64,000 nucleotides of DNA, from contig JBNLCC010000129.1 in assembly GCA_050303615.1 (NCBI GenBank), positions 1-64,000 of the forward strand. Direction: 5' to 3'. The stretch's first letter is position 1; each line of letters opens with the position of its first letter. Source of the stretch: CAZDXJ01 sp050303615. Lineage in GTDB: Bacteria; Pseudomonadota; Gammaproteobacteria; Methylococcales; Methylomonadaceae. The notes under the pieces were generated by a model. It searched no databases and was not told the DNA's origin. It saw only the letters and a program-made list of their open reading frames with translations. Of the stretch, positions 8,974 to 17,822 are shown piece by piece. The position numbers and the translations under genes are program-made.

Positions 8974-9675
8974 CTATTGCCACCGGGCAGCCGTCTCGAA
9001 ATCCGCAGCAGCTTGATCGGTAGCCGGCACTTTAAACCATGCGGCGGCAATGGTCTCCGAAAAAGTAAAGGTATCCAGTCCGCGTATCGCCAGTTCGGTG
9101 ATATCATCGACGCTGCGAATGCTGGCTGCCAGCACCCGGCACGAACTGCGCACTCCACTGATCGCGCGCTGCATGTCCGTTACCTCCTGTCGGCCGTTGC
9201 GTCCCATATCATTGATACGTCCCAGATAGGGGGCGGCATAATCCGCTCCCAACGCGGCAGCGGTCAGAACCTGGTGCGGTGCATAAACGCCGGTCAGTGT
9301 GACACGAATGCCTTCTTTGATCAGGCAGGCGGCGACTTCAGTGCCGAGGCGCGTCACCGGCACCTTGATTACGACGCGAGAGTCAATGGCCGCCAGCGCG
9401 AACCCGGTATCGATTTGCTGAGTTTTTGTTACTCCCCAAGTTTGCAGTTGGATTTCCTGAATGCTATGGGCAAATGCCTGCCCGGTCAATTTTTCCAGAT
9501 CTGATAGCCGGCAAGGAACCTGCGCTTTTTGCAGCAGCAGCGGGTTGGTGGTGACGCCGTAAAATAAGCTGCTTGGCAGCCAGTCATCCCATTGTCGGAC
9601 ATCGGCGGAATCGAGAAACAGGCGCAGAGCGGAAGGGTGGTTCGCGTTGGCGAGGGTATTGTCGGTTGCAGTCAT
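8974..9675 (-). CDS. Transaldolase / fructose-6-phosphate aldolase family protein
   Basis: About 233 residues from the ATG at 9675; a longer frame from TTG 9726 has no clear ribosome-binding site. Family motifs are present: FLDSAD at the first strand, GVTTNPLLL, the Schiff-base lysine in VVIKVPVT, GADYAAPYLGRI and VLAASIRS. The length fits the short transaldolase/FSA-like subfamily rather than the classical ~315-residue TalB. Such enzymes transfer or cleave dihydroxyacetone units in pentose-phosphate or ribulose-monophosphate metabolism. The exact substrate cannot be read from sequence. It converges on the PLD-like gene. Confidence 0.85.
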   Translation of the reverse strand: MTATDNTLANANHPSALRLFLDSADVRQWDDWLPSSLFYGVTTNPLLLQKAQVPCRLSDLEKLTGQAFAHSIQEIQLQTWGVTKTQQIDTGFALAAIDSRVVIKVPVTRLGTEVAACLIKEGIRVTLTGVYAPHQVLTAAALGADYAAPYLGRINDMGRNGRQEVTDMQRAISGVRSSCRVLAASIRSVDDITELAIRGLDTFTFSETIAAAWFKVPATDQAAADFETAARWQ

Positions 9676-9920
9676 CAGCGGGTGAAAATGGTTTTTATCG
9701 GAAAAAGCACGGCAGGCCGAATGCAATAGAGCACTGCCCGGCAGCGTTAAAACAGCTCTGAATTATAGCTGGTTTCGCGTCGTTACGATAATAATAGCGA
9801 CTTGGCGATTTAAATAATGTTACTATTTTTGCGTGTTGAATAAACTGGTAGTTGTTAGCGGTGTGCAAGGCCTAATAAATCGTTGCACCAGGTTTTAGAT
9901 TAACAAATTACATTTTAGCT

Positions 9921-11057
9921 ATGGTTAGAAAAACACAGTTGCTGATTGTCGGAGCCGGCCCTTATGGCTTGGCGTTGGGGCTTTACGCGCAACGGCATCA
10001 GCTTGATTACCTGGTCACCGGAAAGTTGATGGATTTCTGGCAAAGTAACATGCCGCAAGGGATGCAGTTGAGAACTCCGTTTGATTGGTATGATGAGCGA
10101 CAACTTGCCGCTTATCTGCAAATACGCGGCCTTGGCCAAGACGACATCAAGCCGGTCCCCAGGGAGCTATTCATCGATTATATTCGCTGGTCAGTCAATG
10201 AAGGACAGCTCAATATTGTTGAGCACATTGTCAAACAGCTTGATTCAACAGGGCAGCATTTTTGTGCATTGCTGGAAAACGGCGACACCATTCTTGCCGA
10301 ACAAGTGGTGATCGCCACGGGATATCACGCCTACAAACGAATTCCGGAAGAATTGCAGGAGATCCTGCCGCAAGGACGTTATGCGCATAACTCCGATTAT
10401 GTCGATTTCCAAGCACTACGGGACAAAAGATGCCTGGTAATCGGGGGGCGGCAGGGTGCCTTTGAATGGGCCGGATTACTCAGTGATTATGCGGCGCAGG
10501 TCGATATCGTTTACCGCCACGGTACGCCGCAGTTCAAGCCTTCTGACTGGTCGTGGGTCTATCCGCTGATTGAAAAAACCAGTCAGGACCCCGGCTGGTT
10601 TCGCCGTCTGTCCCAAGCTGAAAAAGACGCAATCGACGGCCGCTGCTGGTTTGAAGGCCGCGCCCAACTGGAGGACTGGCTGTTGGTTCGATGCCGCCGT
10701 GACAATGTAAAACTCCGGCCGAATTCGTCGGTGACCGCGTGCCAAGTGCTGGCTAATGGTGATATGCGGGTCAGCCTGAACAACGGCGAGCACATTGATA
10801 CCGATCAGATTATTCTAGCCACCGGTTTTCAGGTCGATGTCAAAAAGCTGCCCGTCCTGGTGCAGGGAAATCTGGTCGAGCGGCTGCGATGCGCTGACGG
10901 TTATCCTATTCTGGATGAAGCACTGCAAAGCAACATTCCCGGCCTGTATTTTACAGGCATCCACGCGGTTAAGGATTTCGGACCGTTGTTCTTTTTCGTC
11001 GCTTGCGCGTTTGCCGCGGCTGAGATAATCGGCGGAAATCTCCGCCAAACAGATTAA
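9921..11057 (+). CDS. FAD/NAD(P)-binding oxidoreductase
   Basis: 378 residues with two dinucleotide-binding motifs: GAGPYGLALG near the N-terminus (FAD) and GGRQGAFEWAGLL near residue 175 (NADPH side). The motif IILATGFQVD precedes the C-terminal segment. The layout is that of flavin monooxygenase-like or ornithine/lysine N-hydroxylase-like proteins, but the substrate is unknown. No signal peptide. The gene stands alone after a 245-base gap and is followed 51 bases later by the DOMON-like gene, so co-transcription is possible. Confidence 0.75.
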   Translation: MVRKTQLLIVGAGPYGLALGLYAQRHQLDYLVTGKLMDFWQSNMPQGMQLRTPFDWYDERQLAAYLQIRGLGQDDIKPVPRELFIDYIRWSVNEGQLNIVEHIVKQLDSTGQHFCALLENGDTILAEQVVIATGYHAYKRIPEELQEILPQGRYAHNSDYVDFQALRDKRCLVIGGRQGAFEWAGLLSDYAAQVDIVYRHGTPQFKPSDWSWVYPLIEKTSQDPGWFRRLSQAEKDAIDGRCWFEGRAQLEDWLLVRCRRDNVKLRPNSSVTACQVLANGDMRVSLNNGEHIDTDQIILATGFQVDVKKLPVLVQGNLVERLRCADGYPILDEALQSNIPGLYFTGIHAVKDFGPLFFFVACAFAAAEIIGGNLRQTD

Positions 11058-11108
11058 TCCAGCGCAATATTGCGCATCACATGATAAGCGGGATAGCCGG
11101 GATTCGGA

Positions 11109-11693
11109 GTGATTGAAAGCAAGATTGCCAGACATGAGTTGATTTGTTTCGACAATACGGCGGCCACTGCCTGCCGATCCGTGCAAGTGGAAGTTGCCAT
11201 GTTGCCCGGGCCGAATTTACTGTTACGCTATCAGCTAAACGCCGATTTGTCACAATTGCTGATTCCTGAACCGCAGCCCCCTGCAGCGGAGGATGCTTTA
11301 TGGCAACACACATGTTTTGAGGCATTTATTGCCGCGGCAGGTAGAGCGGGGTATCGGGAGTTCAATTTTTCACCGTCCGGTCGTTGGGCGGCTTACGCGT
11401 TTAGTGATTATCGGATAGGTAGCCAGTGGATAATCAGCGAGCCGCCTGTCATCAGACGGGAACAGACCAATAAGCAGTTGCACGTAGAAACAGTGATTGC
11501 TGCTGCTGATTTACCGCCCATCGAGAACGGCAAGCCGCTACTGCTCGGTTTAACGGCAGTGCTTGAAGCGGCCGACGGCAGTCTTTCTTACTGGGCTTTA
11601 CGGCATCCTGCCGATTGTCCGGATTTTCACCATCGAGACGGATTTACCTGTATACTGTCCGCCGGTGATTTCCAGGTAAGGCTAGCAAAGTGA
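11109..11693 (+). CDS. DOMON-like domain protein
   Basis: 194 residues from a GTG start. The sequence reads as a single beta-sandwich, with features of the DOMON-like family found near cell-wall genes: LWQHTCFEAFI, YREFNFSPSGRWAAYAFSDYR and SYWALRHPADCPDFHHRDGF. DOMON domains bind haem or sugars; no haem-ligand assignment is attempted here. No clear signal peptide. Its position just before the NamZ-type gene suggests a shared role in cell-wall sugar handling; this is inferred from neighbourhood. Confidence 0.7.
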   Translation: MIESKIARHELICFDNTAATACRSVQVEVAMLPGPNLLLRYQLNADLSQLLIPEPQPPAAEDALWQHTCFEAFIAAAGRAGYREFNFSPSGRWAAYAFSDYRIGSQWIISEPPVIRREQTNKQLHVETVIAAADLPPIENGKPLLLGLTAVLEAADGSLSYWALRHPADCPDFHHRDGFTCILSAGDFQVRLAK

Positions 11694-11719
11694 AGCGCTG
11701 CTGCAGGCACTGGTAACGT

Positions 11720-11740
11720 AAGGTACGCATTGCGTACCTT
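11720..11740 (+). terminator. Perfect palindrome, family C copy 1, possible terminator
   Basis: AAGGTACGCA and TGCGTACCTT form perfect 10-base arms around a single T, followed by two further Ts. It sits between the DOMON-like and NamZ-type genes. Related palindromes occur at 15277-15300 and 40774-40800, so this is a member of a dispersed family that may act as a terminator here. The short T-run makes intrinsic termination uncertain. Confidence 0.5.
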
Positions 11741-11777
11741 TTGCGGCTGAGCATCCTAATATACATTTGAATACAAG

Positions 11778-12980
11778 ATGAAATTTGGCATTGACCGTTT
11801 ACTTGAAGATTCCACTTTGCGCCGGCCGTTAACCGGCAAACGGGTGGCGCTGCTGGCCCATCCGGCATCGGTGACCCAAGACCTGACGCATACGCTGGAT
11901 GCCCTGGCCGCGTTGCCGGATATCAAACTTAGCGCAGCATTCGGTCCGCAGCACGGGCTGCGCGGCGACAAGCAGGACAATATGATGGAGTCCGCTGATT
12001 TCATCGACCCTCAGCTGGAGATTCCGGTGTTCAGCCTGTATGGTGAAGTACGCCGTCCGACCGATGCGATGTTGGATTGTTTCGATGTGCTGCTGGTCGA
12101 TTTACAGGATCTCGGTTGCCGGGTTTATACGTTTATCACTACGCTACGCTATGTGGTGGAAACGGCTGCGGCGCACAACAAAACGGTATGCATACTCGAC
12201 CGGCCCAACCCGGCCGGCAGACCGGTGGAGGGTTTGTCATTGCGTCCGGGCTGGGAAAGTTTTGTCGGTGCCGGTGCCATGCCGATGCGCCACGGGCTGA
12301 CGATGGGTGAACTGGCGGGCTGGTTCATCGCCACTCTGTCACTCGATGTCGACTGTCGGGTGATCACCATGCAAGGCTGGCAGCCCGATTACGGCCCGGG
12401 CTACGGTTGGCCGTTGGGTGAACGCAACTGGATCAATCCCAGCCCCAATGCACCCAATCTGTGGATGACCCGCTGCTATGCCGGCACTGTCATGCTGGAG
12501 GGTACGACGCTGTCAGAGGGCCGCGGTACGACCCGCCCGCTGGAATTGTTCGGCGCGCCGGACATCGATGCCCGTACGTTAATTAAAACCATGCGGCAAA
12601 TCGCTCCGCATTGGCTGGCAGGTTGCCGTCTGCGCGAATGCTGGTTTGAACCGACTTTCCACAAGCACGCGGGACGGTTATGTGCCGGCATGCAAATTCA
12701 TGTAGAAGATCCCGCCTATCGGCATGACGCGTTTCAGCCCTGGCGTATCCAGGCGCTGGCGTTCAAGGCGTTGCGCCGTTTGTATCCGGATTACCCGTTA
12801 TGGCGCGATTTTGCCTACGAGTATGAATTCGACCGCCTGGCTATTGACGTGATCAACGGCTCGCCGCTGCTGCGCGAATGGGTGGATGACGATTGCGCCG
12901 AAGTGGACGATTTGGATCGTTTGGCACGGCAGGATGAGCAGGCTTGGGAACAACAAAGCAGGGCTTATCGGTTATATTGA
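11778..12980 (+). CDS. DUF1343 / NamZ-type exo-N-acetylmuramidase family protein
   Basis: 400 residues, matching the DUF1343 family, whose characterised member NamZ (GH171) removes terminal N-acetylmuramic acid from peptidoglycan fragments. Motifs: GKRVALLAHPASV, FGPQHGLRGDKQDNM, SLYGEVRRPTDAML, DVLLVDLQDLGCRVYTF, LDRPNPAGR and EGTTLSEGRGTTRPLELFG. Full length and no frameshift. No N-terminal signal peptide is visible, unlike secreted members, so it probably works in the cytoplasm on recycled muropeptides. It follows the DOMON-like gene with an 84-base gap containing a palindrome. Confidence 0.85.
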   Translation: MKFGIDRLLEDSTLRRPLTGKRVALLAHPASVTQDLTHTLDALAALPDIKLSAAFGPQHGLRGDKQDNMMESADFIDPQLEIPVFSLYGEVRRPTDAMLDCFDVLLVDLQDLGCRVYTFITTLRYVVETAAAHNKTVCILDRPNPAGRPVEGLSLRPGWESFVGAGAMPMRHGLTMGELAGWFIATLSLDVDCRVITMQGWQPDYGPGYGWPLGERNWINPSPNAPNLWMTRCYAGTVMLEGTTLSEGRGTTRPLELFGAPDIDARTLIKTMRQIAPHWLAGCRLRECWFEPTFHKHAGRLCAGMQIHVEDPAYRHDAFQPWRIQALAFKALRRLYPDYPLWRDFAYEYEFDRLAIDVINGSPLLREWVDDDCAEVDDLDRLARQDEQAWEQQSRAYRLY

Positions 12981-13068
12981 ACATGCACCTGCTCCATTCG
13001 CAGCAATGGGCGGCATAACCGTCCGCATGCTGCATTATGTTGAAATCGGCTATTACGCTGCTGCAATT

Positions 13069-13800
13069 TTATAGAAAGCGGGTTGGGGCAAATAGTTTTG
13101 CCGCCGGCAGTTGTTTGCTATCATACAACACCTGATGATAAAGCCTGTCAGCTTCTACCGGTCCCAGAACGTCGCAAAGGATAACATAAAACAGATGGAT
13201 TACTGTGCTCATCGTCGTTTCCGCCAATGTGAAATTCCATTGATACTGAGCCGGATCCTTTAGCCAATCGATGATTTCCTCCTTATCCAACTCGGAAAAG
13301 GATTTTTCCTTGCCGGCGAGTAATGCCGCTTCGTCGAGCAAATCGCTTTGATCCAGCGGAAAGTGGATCAACAGGCGCTCGATAAAATAGGCGAAAACCC
13401 GCATCTCAGGACTTTCATCTTCAATGGTTTGCTCCGTTGTCGTTATCGGGCTTGCCGGCGCACTGATAAATGCATTGCTTGTAGGGATAGATGGCTGTAA
13501 CTGTGCAGCACTATTCCGGGGTGGTTGTTGCTGAAGATCTGCTAAAGGATCCTCAGGCAACTCGATTCCCGGCGTATTGAGATAAGAATAATATTTCGGG
13601 TAAAGCGTTTTACGGGCTGTTGCATCGATACCGAATTTTTCGCCGACCCGGTTAATATAGCCAATCAGGTTGGTCATATCGTTACCCAAGTGTTCGGTTT
13701 CGAGCATCTTTACCGCTTGGAGCAGTTGTTCCTCGCCGAGTATTCCTTCAAACGTGGCCCGGCAGGCTTGTCTTTTTCGTTGCGCAATATCTTTTTTCAT
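13069..13800 (-). CDS. Hypothetical protein downstream of amt
   Basis: 243 residues, not recognised. The N-terminal ~75 residues look helical, residues ~80-125 are Pro/Gln/Ser-rich and probably a linker, and the C-terminal ~115 residues form a second helical block with an acidic stretch (SELDKEEIIDWLKDP). No signal peptide; the hydrophobic VIHLFYVILCDVL is too short for a confident membrane segment. It starts 13 bases after the ammonium transporter gene on the same strand, so it is very likely co-transcribed. That is the usual place of glnK/glnB, but it has no PII features such as a T-loop. Function unknown. Confidence 0.7.
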   Translation of the reverse strand: MKKDIAQRKRQACRATFEGILGEEQLLQAVKMLETEHLGNDMTNLIGYINRVGEKFGIDATARKTLYPKYYSYLNTPGIELPEDPLADLQQQPPRNSAAQLQPSIPTSNAFISAPASPITTTEQTIEDESPEMRVFAYFIERLLIHFPLDQSDLLDEAALLAGKEKSFSELDKEEIIDWLKDPAQYQWNFTLAETTMSTVIHLFYVILCDVLGPVEADRLYHQVLYDSKQLPAAKLFAPTRFL

Positions 13801-13813
13801 TGATATTCCCCGC

Positions 13814-15019
13814 TTATTCCTTAGAGATTCCGGAGCTTAACGACTGCTGAAATTCCGGATAGCCCAATTCATAGTGCTCCGTATAATCCAAGCCGCGCTG
13901 CTCATGCAGCGTTGAAGCGCGTAAACCGATAGTGATGTCGATCAGTTTGAAAATCAGAAAAGACAAAGTGAACGCCCAGACGAAAGCGACCGCAACACCG
14001 AGCAGCTGAATCAGCAGGTAGTTGAAATCAAAATCGCCGCTGCCCGGAAAAATAGCGACGGCCAAGGTGCCCCATGCGCCGCAGACACCGTGTACGGAAA
14101 CGGCGCCGACCACGTCGTCGAGTTTAAATTTCTCCATCAGGACAGTGGACAGTCCGTAAATGATGCCTCCGATCAGGCCGGTAATCACGGCGGCCAACGG
14201 TGAAAAAGAAACAGCCCCGGCAGTGATCGCGACCAGTCCTGAAATGCTGCCGTTTACCGTTGCCGTCATTAAAATCGCTTTATGCCGCAGGCCCATAAAT
14301 AATAAAGCGCCGACGGCACCGGCACTGCCGCCCAGATGGGTGTTTAACAGTACCAATCCTAAATTATCATCCATACTGCCGATGCTGCCGCCGTTAAAGC
14401 CGAACCAGCCCAGCCATAGGATAAATCCACCCAGGGCAACCATCGGCAGATTGTGGCCGGGTATATGGCGGGCCTCACCCTCCCGCGAAAAACGTCCCAG
14501 GCGCGGGCCGATGACCATCACGCCGGCCAGCGCGCACCACGCCCCGATCGAATGCACTACGGTGGAGCCGGCGAAATCGGTGAAACCCAAGCGGGCCAGC
14601 CAGCCGTCGGAATTCCAAACCCAGCTGCCAAAAATAGGATAAATAATGCCGGTCGCAAAGATACAAAACAACAAATAAGACCAATAATGAATACGTTCCG
14701 CAACAGCGCCACTGAAAATTGTGACCGCGGTTGCCGCGAACATGATTTGATAGGACAGGAAGACGAAGTCCCCGCTGCTCAAATGATCCGGAAAAAAACC
14801 GTCCGTACCGATCCAGCCGTTGCTTTTGCCGAACATAAGGCCGTAGCCGAAAGCCCAGAAAATCAGCGCACCGACGGACATGTCGGTGTAATTTTTCATA
14901 ATCACGTTAATGGCGTTTTTAGACCGTGCCGAACCGCATTCGACCAGGGCGAAACCCGCCTGCATAAAAAAAACCAGGGCTACGCAGACGGCAACCCAGA
15001 CGAGATGTGTTGTGTTCAA
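13814..15019 (-). CDS. amtB: Ammonium transporter (Amt/MEP/Rh family)
   Basis: 401 residues with about 11 hydrophobic segments, the family's normal size. The twin histidines of the pore are seen as His156 (VVHSIGAW) and His310 (VSVHGVCGAWGT), together with AGFALVECGSARSKNAINV near the N-terminus and a long pore-lining GWFGFNGGS. It moves ammonium across the inner membrane. AAGGAG precedes the ATG. The first segment serves as an uncleaved signal. A sigma-54 promoter lies about 65 bases upstream, so expression is probably nitrogen-controlled through NtrC. The following gene, 13 bases on, is an unknown protein instead of PII. Confidence 0.95.
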   Translation of the reverse strand: MNTTHLVWVAVCVALVFFMQAGFALVECGSARSKNAINVIMKNYTDMSVGALIFWAFGYGLMFGKSNGWIGTDGFFPDHLSSGDFVFLSYQIMFAATAVTIFSGAVAERIHYWSYLLFCIFATGIIYPIFGSWVWNSDGWLARLGFTDFAGSTVVHSIGAWCALAGVMVIGPRLGRFSREGEARHIPGHNLPMVALGGFILWLGWFGFNGGSIGSMDDNLGLVLLNTHLGGSAGAVGALLFMGLRHKAILMTATVNGSISGLVAITAGAVSFSPLAAVITGLIGGIIYGLSTVLMEKFKLDDVVGAVSVHGVCGAWGTLAVAIFPGSGDFDFNYLLIQLLGVAVAFVWAFTLSFLIFKLIDITIGLRASTLHEQRGLDYTEHYELGYPEFQQSLSSGISKE

Positions 15020-15083
15020 TGAAAGTCTCCTTGCTGTTTAGAGTTATTATTTCCATGAATAGGTGGAAAATCATTAGCAATAA

Positions 15084-15099
15084 AGCAATATACGGGCCA
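15084..15099 (-). promoter_or_regulatory. Sigma-54 (-24/-12) promoter of amt
   Basis: Read on the minus strand: TGGCCC, five bases, TTGCT. The consensus is TGGCAC-N5-TTGCW, so only one position differs and the GG/GC spacing is exact. It would start transcription about 50 bases before the amt ATG. The rest of the gap 15020-15502 holds palindrome C2 and MITE-like repeat B1. A weak NtrC-like half-palindrome at about 15123-15137 is not convincing. Confidence 0.7.
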
Positions 15100-15276
15100 T
15101 GGGTTCGGCATACCTGAGCTACGCACGGACCGGTTGCCAACAATCCCTTTGCATTTTGCTGTCTGTTGAAATCAGGAGGTGTAATTTCTGCCGGACGAAT
15201 GCTCTAAAATGGTGCTATCCGTGAGCGCATGTCTCTTTTTGGTGCCTTGGCTATCAATTACTTACGGTGGGGATAC

Positions 15277-15300
15277 GGTAGGGTATGCATTGCATGCTCC
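15277..15300. repeat. Palindromic repeat, family C copy 2
   Basis: GGTAGGGTATGCATTGCATGCTCC, related to 11720-11740 and 40774-40800 with a shared GGGTAYGCAYTGCRTRCC-like core. It lies between amt and the coiled-coil gene, about 85 bases from MITE-like copy B1. Confidence 0.55.
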
Positions 15301-15383
15301 ATAAAATTATTCCGGATCGATTTTTTTAGGGGGCAGCCTTCGTGAAACGGCGATAGCCCCCCTGGAGTTTGCGGAAAACCTGG

Positions 15384-15504
15384 AATGCGAATTAAGCGCT
15401 AAAAAAGGTTATTTAAAATAATGATTTATTTTGTGTTATTTGCCCCTCACCCAGCCCTGCGGGGCTTCTTCAAGGCGTTTCGGATTTTACTCTTAATTTG
15501 CATT
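15384..15504 (-). repeat. MITE-like repeat, family B copy 1
   Basis: A 121-base element whose ends are inverted repeats: the left end begins AATGCGAATTAAGCGCTAAA and the right end, read inwards, begins AATGCAAATTAAGAGTAAAA. The AT-rich interior on the minus strand matches copies B2 (39065-39192) and B3 (40802-40911) through a shared TTATTTTAAATA block. A GC-rich hairpin (GCCC...GGGC) lies inside. It abuts the coiled-coil gene, and its last two bases form part of that gene's stop codon. Confidence 0.7.
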
Positions 15505-16153
15505 AGAACTCCTTGCACATAATGCTTAAAGTCACCCACGAGCCGGAGTAGTTGTGGCCAAGCACAGCGTATTCCCAGCCAGTCTCGTTGGCGCCGGCGC
15601 CACTGGTCAATGGAGCATCTCGTTGAAGGGTTGGGGGAGCTCCGGTAATTTCAACGACTCTGCTTCCTATTAAATAGCTTCCCGCCGGACATTGCGTCCG
15701 TACAAAAGCAGTTCGTCTCGGCTGGACAACTTTTGTTGCGGTTTGTATGGACAATCCTGAATCCATAATTTTTTCACAGTGTATTGCGCTGCCGTCAGGT
15801 AAGACACTTCGGATTGAGTGTCCGGGCGGGCAGCCCAAAGCTACCTTGTCACGAAAGGCTTCAAGTTTCGCGACCAAATCTTCGAGAGCAGCGAGGTCGT
15901 CCTCAAGCATACCGATCAAGTCCGCATTATCTTCCACCTGTGCCGATAGTTCCGCGATCTGTGTGTTAATATCGCCAATTTGCTCTTGAAGACTGTCAAT
16001 CTGTTCTTGAAGGCCATCGATCTGATCCTGTAACCGTTGAAATGGTACGCCGTTAGCACCCGGCGAGTTTTTGTCGGGAACTGCCGATGCGCCACCGCTC
16101 AGAACAATCAGGCTAGCCAATGTACTGCAATAAATAAATGTATTAATTTTCAT
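15503..16153 (-). CDS. Secreted coiled-coil protein, function unknown
   Basis: 216 residues. A signal peptide (hydrophobic STLASLIVLSGGASA, cleavage probably before VPDK) is followed at residues ~35-105 by near-perfect heptads (LQDQIDGLQEQIDSLQEQI and onward), a long coiled coil that likely oligomerises. The C-terminal ~110 residues carry four cysteines (CPPGHS, HCEK, CPAGSY, MCKEF), which could form disulphides. It is probably periplasmic or surface-exposed. No family recognised. It is monocistronic, and its stop codon overlaps repeat B1. Confidence 0.7.
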   Translation of the reverse strand: MKINTFIYCSTLASLIVLSGGASAVPDKNSPGANGVPFQRLQDQIDGLQEQIDSLQEQIGDINTQIAELSAQVEDNADLIGMLEDDLAALEDLVAKLEAFRDKVALGCPPGHSIRSVLPDGSAIHCEKIMDSGLSIQTATKVVQPRRTAFVRTQCPAGSYLIGSRVVEITGAPPTLQRDAPLTSGAGANETGWEYAVLGHNYSGSWVTLSIMCKEF

Positions 16154-16221
16154 TGTTGTATCCGTTATAGTGGTTTTTTAACGAGAAACTCCATGTATTG
16201 ACGGGTAGTCTTGGAGTCACT

Positions 16222-16240
16222 AGAACAAAAGGAATGTTCT
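16222..16240. promoter_or_regulatory. Inverted repeat in the divergent coiled-coil/xylA region
   Basis: AGAACA, 7-base loop, TGTTCT. It lies 69 bases before the coiled-coil gene start and about 240 bases before xylA, in the 326-base divergent gap 16154-16479. It may be an operator or a small hairpin. A TATAAT at 16407-16412 is a possible xylA -10, without a good -35. Nothing else is seen in this gap. Confidence 0.3.
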
Positions 16241-16479
16241 TTTGCTAAAGACGCACTTTACCGGCGACTGAATGAACATGCCGGCAATGAATATGAAAAA
16301 GAATGAATTCGATAAAATGATTTATGAATCCACACGACGGTAATTTTTTATCTGATTACTCGGGTGACCGGCCACAGCCCTTCATGGCTTCTTAGAGAAC
16401 TATGACTATAATAACCGTCATTGCTAAACCTTATTTATGGTTTGCTTATCCGTTTAATAACGACTATTAAGGAGGCACC

Positions 16480-17811
16480 ATGGCTACAGCCTATTTTCCG
16501 GAAGTTGCCGACTGTATCCGCTACGAAGGGCCGGACAGTGACAATCCGCTGGCGTTTAAATATTACGACGCGCAACGGATGGTCGCCGGCAGAACCATGC
16601 AGGCGCATTTGAAATTTGCCGTAGCCTTTTGGCATACGATGAAAGGTACCGGTGCCGATCCGTTCGGCGGCGGCGTGTATGACCGTCCCTGGGAGCGGGG
16701 CGGTTCGACAATGGATACCGCGCGCCGGACGGTGGACGCGGCGTTTGAGTTCTTCAGCAAATTAACCGTGCCGCATTGGTGTTTTCACGATCGCGATATA
16801 GCACCGGAAGGCTCAACTATTGCCGAGAGTGCAAAAAATTTGCAGCAAATGGTGGATCATGCCGAAGTTTTGCAAGAGCAGACCGGTTGTAGCTTGTTAT
16901 GGGGGACCGCGAATCTGTTTTCCCATCCGCGCTATACGCATGGTGCCGCCACCAATCCAGATCCGCTGGTGATGGGCTATGCCGCGGCCCAGGTGCGGCA
17001 TGCGCTCGATGCGACCATCCAACTGAACGGTCAGGGCTATACCTTTTGGGGCGGCCGCGAAGGATATTGTTCGCTAATCAATACCCATATGCAGCAGGAG
17101 CGCGAACAATTGGCGGCGTTTCTGCATATGGCCCGCGATTACGCGCGCAGCCGGGGATTCAAAGGCGCGCTTTACATCGAACCGAAACCCGGTGAGCCGA
17201 TGACCCATCAATACGACTATGACGCGGCGACGGTGCTCGGCTTTCTGCGGGAATTCGACCTGCTGGATGATTTTTGCCTGAATATCGAAGCCAATCACTG
17301 CACCCTAGCCGGGCACAGTTTTGCCCATGATCTGTCAGTGGCCGCAGCGGCCGGCAAGCTGGGCAGCGTCGATGCCAATGCCGGCGCGATGCTCGGCTGG
17401 GATACTGACGAATACCCCACTAATCTATATGAATGCGTTTGGGCATTATTGATCATTCTGAAAATGGGCGGTTTCAAATCCGGCGGTTTTAATTTCGATG
17501 CCAAGGTGCGGCGCGGCTCCTTTGACACGCTCGATTTATTCTACGGGCATATCGGCGGCATGGACTGCCTGGCTCATGCGCTGTTGATCGCCGATCGAAT
17601 CATGCAGGGCGGTGAAATGGATGCCTATCTGAAGCAGCGCTATGCCGGTTATCAGCAGGGTATCGGCGCTAAAATACTGGCTGGCCGCGCCTCGTTGGTT
17701 GAGCTCGAGCAGTGGGCCGCCGGCCAGGGCGAACCGGAAAAAATCAGCGGCCGCCAGGAATTGCGTGAAAACCTGTTCAACCGCTATATCTACGGCGGGG
17801 ACATCAAGTAA
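16480..17811 (+). CDS. xylA: Xylose isomerase
   Basis: 443 residues, the length of the class II xylose isomerases such as the E. coli enzyme. It interconverts D-xylose and D-xylulose using two divalent metals in the cytoplasm. Catalytic His103 and Asp106 lie in WCFHDRD. FWGGREGY, LYIEPKPGEP and LNIEANHCTLAGH supply metal and substrate ligands. A strong TAAGGAGG site precedes the ATG. It is followed after 11 bases by xylB, forming a xylose-use operon; no transporter or XylR gene is next to it in this window. Confidence 0.97.
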   Translation: MATAYFPEVADCIRYEGPDSDNPLAFKYYDAQRMVAGRTMQAHLKFAVAFWHTMKGTGADPFGGGVYDRPWERGGSTMDTARRTVDAAFEFFSKLTVPHWCFHDRDIAPEGSTIAESAKNLQQMVDHAEVLQEQTGCSLLWGTANLFSHPRYTHGAATNPDPLVMGYAAAQVRHALDATIQLNGQGYTFWGGREGYCSLINTHMQQEREQLAAFLHMARDYARSRGFKGALYIEPKPGEPMTHQYDYDAATVLGFLREFDLLDDFCLNIEANHCTLAGHSFAHDLSVAAAAGKLGSVDANAGAMLGWDTDEYPTNLYECVWALLIILKMGGFKSGGFNFDAKVRRGSFDTLDLFYGHIGGMDCLAHALLIADRIMQGGEMDAYLKQRYAGYQQGIGAKILAGRASLVELEQWAAGQGEPEKISGRQELRENLFNRYIYGGDIK

Positions 17812-17822
17812 AACGTTTAACG

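Noticed and set aside
14453..15022. 189-codon open frame on the plus strand
   Set aside because: It is antisense to the ammonium transporter, with composition explained by the complementary gene.
15123..15137. NtrC-binding site upstream of the amt sigma-54 promoter
   Set aside because: The half-sites match the NtrC palindrome only loosely.
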